A DNA stretch of 64,000 nt, from contig NC_052615.1 of NCBI RefSeq assembly GCF_016545825.1, positions 22,498,520-22,562,519 of the forward strand, written 5' to 3'. Below, piece by piece: positions 60,420-64,000 of this stretch. Positions within the stretch are counted from its first letter, which is position 1, and every line of letters begins with the position of its first letter. Both the position numbers and the translations under genes were made by a program. Source of the DNA: Eucalyptus grandis. Lineage: Eukaryota > Streptophyta > Magnoliopsida > Myrtales > Myrtaceae. A model generated the notes under the pieces. It was not told where the DNA came from, did not search any database, and saw nothing but the letters and a program-made list of their open reading frames with translations.

Positions 60420-60725
60420 TGGAGAAAAGTATCAAAAAAGTTTTAAACATTTTACACTGACGTAATTTAGTCATAAATCTTTTTATTGGTGTCAATTTAG
60501 ATTTAAACATTTGAATTTTGCGTTAATTTAGTCTTAAATCTTTTAACTTGACGTAAACTTAATCATTCTAATTAATTTTGATCAAATTTTGCTAACATAG
60601 ATGATGGTCGGCTAACTTGGCATAGCCAATGATGATGTAGATATTTTTTTGTAATATTTTAATATTTTTTTAGTATTTTAATTTTTCGTTTCTTTTTCTT
60701 TCTTTCTCTTTGGAGGGAACACTTG
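60420..60725. mobile_element. Truncated AT-rich repeat (same family as 55200)
   Basis: It starts GGAGAAAAGTATCAAAAAAGTT, with GTAATTTAGTC / GTTAATTTAGTC words, and continues to GATGATGTAGATATT and a TTTCTTTCTTTC tract before similarity ends. Only the left half is present. Confidence 0.5.
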
Positions 60726-61461
60726 CAATTATCATTTTTATTTTTGCTATTAAACTAATAAAGATATCACTTTAATTTGAAAGTGTACTACGGTCATTTT
60801 CTTAAATGTTCGCTTCATAGTATAGATAGCATCAGTCCTCGCTTCATACAATTATTTCTTTGAAGTTTTTTACTCAATATATAGTATATTTCATATGAAT
60901 TGAGTTGACTAGTTCCATAATTAGTACAACTAATTGATATATAGGAAGAGTCTTTTTTAAAATATGTTAAAAGCGGATGTCATACGTATACTAGGTATAT
61001 TGAGAATGGAAAAGATCATTGGTTGCACATTAATGTAAAATAAGTAACATCAAAATATATATTAGTCCAGGATTAAGTCCAAAACTTATGCCAGTGACAA
61101 CTATATCAGAAAAGGGTGCGTACATAAGTTATTTAGCTTTCAAAAGATAATAACATGAAACAGATTGTATAATAGGAAATACACATTATTGCTTAAGGTT
61201 AGGATACTAAAATCTTTCCTTACTTAATGTTTGAGTCAATAGGATCCAACACCAATATATATATATATAGGATGAGTTGCTCTACCTCTCAAATATTATC
61301 CAAGATTTCCAAACAAATGAGATAAGAGAGCGGAAGAATTATCTCCACGTACAAACTTTCCGGGAAAATCTACGACTACCATTATGTGTATACATATAAT
61401 GATCCAATTTTCCAAATAGCCAAAGTTATTTTCACGAGAAAATTCATCCTTGGTGGTTTTG
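60726..61461. other. AT-rich spacer
   Basis: It includes a short (TA)n run near 61254-61268. No gene recognised. Confidence 0.45.
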
Positions 61462-62455
61462 TTCTTGCCAACGCACACTAACGGTGATAATTTCGTGAAA
61501 ATCTGGAACGATAGTTTCCACCAAATACTATGTACACCGAGAGAATTAATGAAGGAATTAGTCTACAAAACTCTAGACCAAGAATAGCCCAAAGAAGATA
61601 CTAATTTGGAAAAATTTCCAAAAAATTCCTCAATCTATTGTATGGATGTTAATTCAATCCAAAATCCTTTAATTTTACCAAATGAGTAATAAATTTTTTA
61701 ACATTTGCCAATATAGTCTTTTCCAATCAACTTTGATTGAAAATTACTAACATGAACATCATATATTCTATGTAGCATGGTCAAAGCTATGGATAATTTA
61801 TTTATAATTTTTTTTAAAAAATTATTTTAAATTTTGTTTTTTTCTTTCTTTCTTTTCTTTTTTTTTTTAACCAAATCTTGCGAGGGTCACTAGCCACTAG
61901 GCAAGAGCTTGGCTGCCTTAGCTCACAACTGGCAAGGTTGGCTACCCTCATCTAGGATTGGCGAGGGTTTGTAGGCAACCCTTGTCATATTTGTCAAAAA
62001 AAAAAAATCCAGAAAAAATTTAAAAATTAAAGCGTCAACTAAGCCACATAAGACAATTGACATTCGTGTTAACAATTCTTCGGTCAAAATTTGTCAAAAT
62101 GACTATATTAGCAAATCATCAAAAAAGTTTAGGTTTTAATTAGTAAAATTGAAAAATTTATAACTAAATTGACAATTTGTGCAATAAGTTTATGACCTTT
62201 TTTGGTAATTATCCCTCAAAAAATAAGAAAAGCCCCCACCGAATCAAACCCTAGTCAGCCAAATCAAAAAGGAGGATAGGTTTTCAGCTTCCCTTCGATT
62301 GGCAATTTTCACATGAATTGGCCTACTGATGCTTAATTCAAAAATGGGAAGAGAGAAAATGTGTGATTTAGATCAAAGTCAAATGTTCCGAACCTGTTTC
62401 TCAGCTCCCAAATGCTATATATAGAGTTTTCTACGTTCGAATATTGGTTTAGACT
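61462..62455. repeat. Duplicated block D2 (matches 55060-56100)
   Basis: See the shared words listed for D1. It ends just after GCTATATATAGAGTTTTCTAC (D1: GCTGTTTATAAAGTTTTCTTC), a TATA-like site conserved at the same relative position. Confidence 0.8.
61612..62215. mobile_element. AT-rich MITE-like repeat with long inverted ends
   Basis: The left end GGAAAAATTTCCAAAAAATT and the reversed right end GGGATAATTACCAAAAAAGG form imperfect inverted repeats that continue for about 60 bp (TCAATCTATTG / ATAAACTTATTG). The centre has GCGAGGGTCACTAGCCACTA and GGCGAGGGTTTG. No coding content. Confidence 0.65.
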
Positions 62456-62479
62456 TGATGGATGGTCATCTCATTATGA

Positions 62480-62935
62480 CAAATGTCAGCTTGTTGTGAC
62501 AAATATCAATTTAGGCGATTGAATGTCTTTTACAATTGTGCTAATTTAATCATAAAATTTTTGTTTGCCAATTAAATTCTAAACATTTTACATTTATGCC
62601 AATTTAGTCCATTTAGTTAAATTTGGTTGGCTAGCACTAACATGGCATGATTGACGCTAACATGACACAACCGATATGGACTTAGACAATTTTCAATAAT
62701 ATTTTTTTGTACTTTTTAATATTTTTTATTTACTTTTTTTCTTATCTTTCTCTCTATATTTTTTTCTCTTCCTTCCTCCTCTTGTTGTTAAAAAATATAT
62801 TATAATATTATTAAGAATTATTCATGTCAATGTTAACTGTGCTATATAGGATAGTTAGTATCAATATCATTAATTCAACCAAAATTTGTTAGATGAACTG
62901 AGTAACACATGCAAAAGGTTCTTATTAATCATAGA
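62480..62935. mobile_element. Another member of the AT-rich repeat family
   Basis: GTGCTAATTTAATCATAAAA, CATTTATGCCAATTTAGTCC and GCTAGCACTAACATGGCATG on the left half are mirrored by GATAGTTAGTATCAATATCATT and CAACCAAAATTTGTTAGATG on the right half. The GC-rich centre is missing. Confidence 0.5.
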
Positions 62936-63079
62936 CATTGGTTTAATTACTCATAACACGAAACAGACAATGTGTTGAAAATGACATTCTCTTTAATTGT
63001 GTGTTTAACGAATACCTTAGGGACAGTTATTAACATAAACCTTATCTTTTCAGTTATTTTTTTTCACTTAAATTCCTGA

Positions 63080-63560
63080 AAAAAGCACTACCATGCTCTT
63101 TTTTCTCATGAAAAAACACAAAGTTTAACTTAAGTCTCAACTTTAGCCAAACTCTTTTCTATATAATAAAAAAAATAACAAACTTTAGCTCTAGTCTCAA
63201 TTGTGACTCAAAATTTTTCGTCTAATAGTAAAACACCAACTTTCATTCGAAGCCTAAATTGCCTTGTCAAGTTTCCATATAAGGATGCCGTTAAAGTCAC
63301 TAGTATACATGGAAGACATGTTGAATCTTTAACGTAACATTAAAGAGAAAACTTGTGGAGGCTAGACTTAGAAATTGATTAAAAGTTTATGCTTTTTTTA
63401 CAAGATAAAAAGAGTTTGGGCCAACATCAAAATATAAACTAAAGTTGGTGCTCTATTACGGAGGGAAAAAAAGTTTGGGCTAGAACCAGAACCCACACTA
63501 AAGCTGATGTTTTTTATGGAGACAGAAAATTTGAGCCAAAGTTAGGATCCAAATTAAAGT
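63080..63560. repeat. Fold-back-like array of inverted subrepeats
   Basis: Three roughly 60-bp units with AACTTTAG...AGTCTCAA-type cores (63105, 63170, 63230) face inverted counterparts with AGTTTGGGCCAACATC, AGTTTGGGCTAGAACC and ATTTGAGCCAAAGTTAGG (63412, 63471, 63530). No coding content. Confidence 0.5.
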
Positions 63561-64000
63561 AGCTAATTTTTAGAGGAATTGGAGCCCTTAATTCTTTTGC
63601 TAATTTTACTTTATTCACTTTAAAGTTGAATTGCATCCATAAAATTAAAATTTATGTAGATGAGGGCAAAATGATTATGTGAAAAGGGGGACAAAACTGA
63701 CCTTTAACGTAAATTCATATACAAAGTTGGGACATATCTAAAAGGCAAATTTTTTAATAAGAGCCTAAAGAGCTCTTGTTTTCTCAAATAAGAATTTAAA
63801 ATGCTTTCGTTTTCATAAATAAAGGCATGGAGTGAACCTTATTTCAAATAAAAACTTGAAGTGTCATGCCAATCTCAAAAAGGTTTGACCTCACCAATTG
63901 ATCGAGGGTATTTTCATCATTTATTCTCTCTTTTATTTACTTTCCTTTTTATTTTTATTTATTTTTCTATTTTTTCTTTTCATAAAAAACTCAAAAAAGA
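63561..64000. repeat. AT-rich repeat with periodic AAATAAG / CTTGTTTTC words
   Basis: Between 63755 and 63860, phrases such as AATAAGAGCCTAAAGAGCTC, AAATAAGAATTTAAAATGC and CATAAATAAAGGCATGGAGTG recur about every 35 bp, then GGTTTGACCTCACC. It looks like part of a high-copy non-coding repeat that continues beyond the window. Confidence 0.5.

Noticed and set aside
1..64000. tRNA, rRNA, snoRNA or CRISPR features
   Set aside because: Reading for cloverleaf-like or repeat-spacer patterns gave none. The tRNA-like words seen (TGGTATCAGAGC) are retrotransposon primer sites.

Overview
The window looks like nuclear DNA of a flowering plant (a eudicot): one host gene with many introns, Copia, Ty3/Gypsy and LINE retrotransposons, TRIM-like small LTR elements, MITEs, and a glycine/proline-rich GYPP protein family. 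The repeat styles (a TTTGGTAACG / GGAACAG MITE family and a GCGAGGG-centred AT-rich family) remind me of woody Myrtaceae such as Eucalyptus, but that is memory and not proof. No bacterial, organellar or viral genome segment is evident.

Region 1 (1-24,015, plus strand) is almost entirely one gene. I read 20 exons (3,625-24,015) that splice in one continuous frame of about 1,941 codons, ending in an arginine-rich tail at a TGA. The product matches the plant protein virilizer homolog (VIR), a subunit of the nuclear mRNA m6A-methyltransferase complex. The first roughly 200 residues lie upstream of the window. Its introns hold a LINE relic split by a MITE, a TRIM-like element, an antisense Copia fragment fused to TRIM sequence, and a 2.55-kb intron with a GC-AG boundary.

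Region 2 (25,124-36,560) is a decayed Ty3/Gypsy element on the plus strand. Its left LTR is interrupted by a 6-kb LINE on the minus strand, flanked by a perfect 20-bp target-site duplication. Region 3 (36,561-43,650) is repeat DNA: a 36-bp duplication, two MITEs, an ATT microsatellite, and a truncated minus-strand Copia element carrying a third MITE in its RNase H end.

Region 4 (about 44,020-62,460) is a tandem duplication of a unit of about 4 kb carrying a glycine-rich-protein-A3-like gene (minus strand) plus upstream DNA. The left copy was later split by a 7.9-kb Copia element (LTRs about 2.8% diverged), itself carrying a MITE. The left gene copy has lost its C-terminal exon and has an early stop. 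The right copy keeps the C-terminal exon but has stops in its N-terminal part, so neither copy is intact by eye. The remainder, to 64,000, is AT-rich repeat DNA.

The only clearly functional gene visible is VIR. I found no RNA genes, CRISPR arrays or bacterial-type operons, and nothing I would call a new biological system. The most interesting signals are the reciprocal decay of the duplicated GYPP genes, the layered insertions that give a relative chronology, and the GC-AG intron in VIR.
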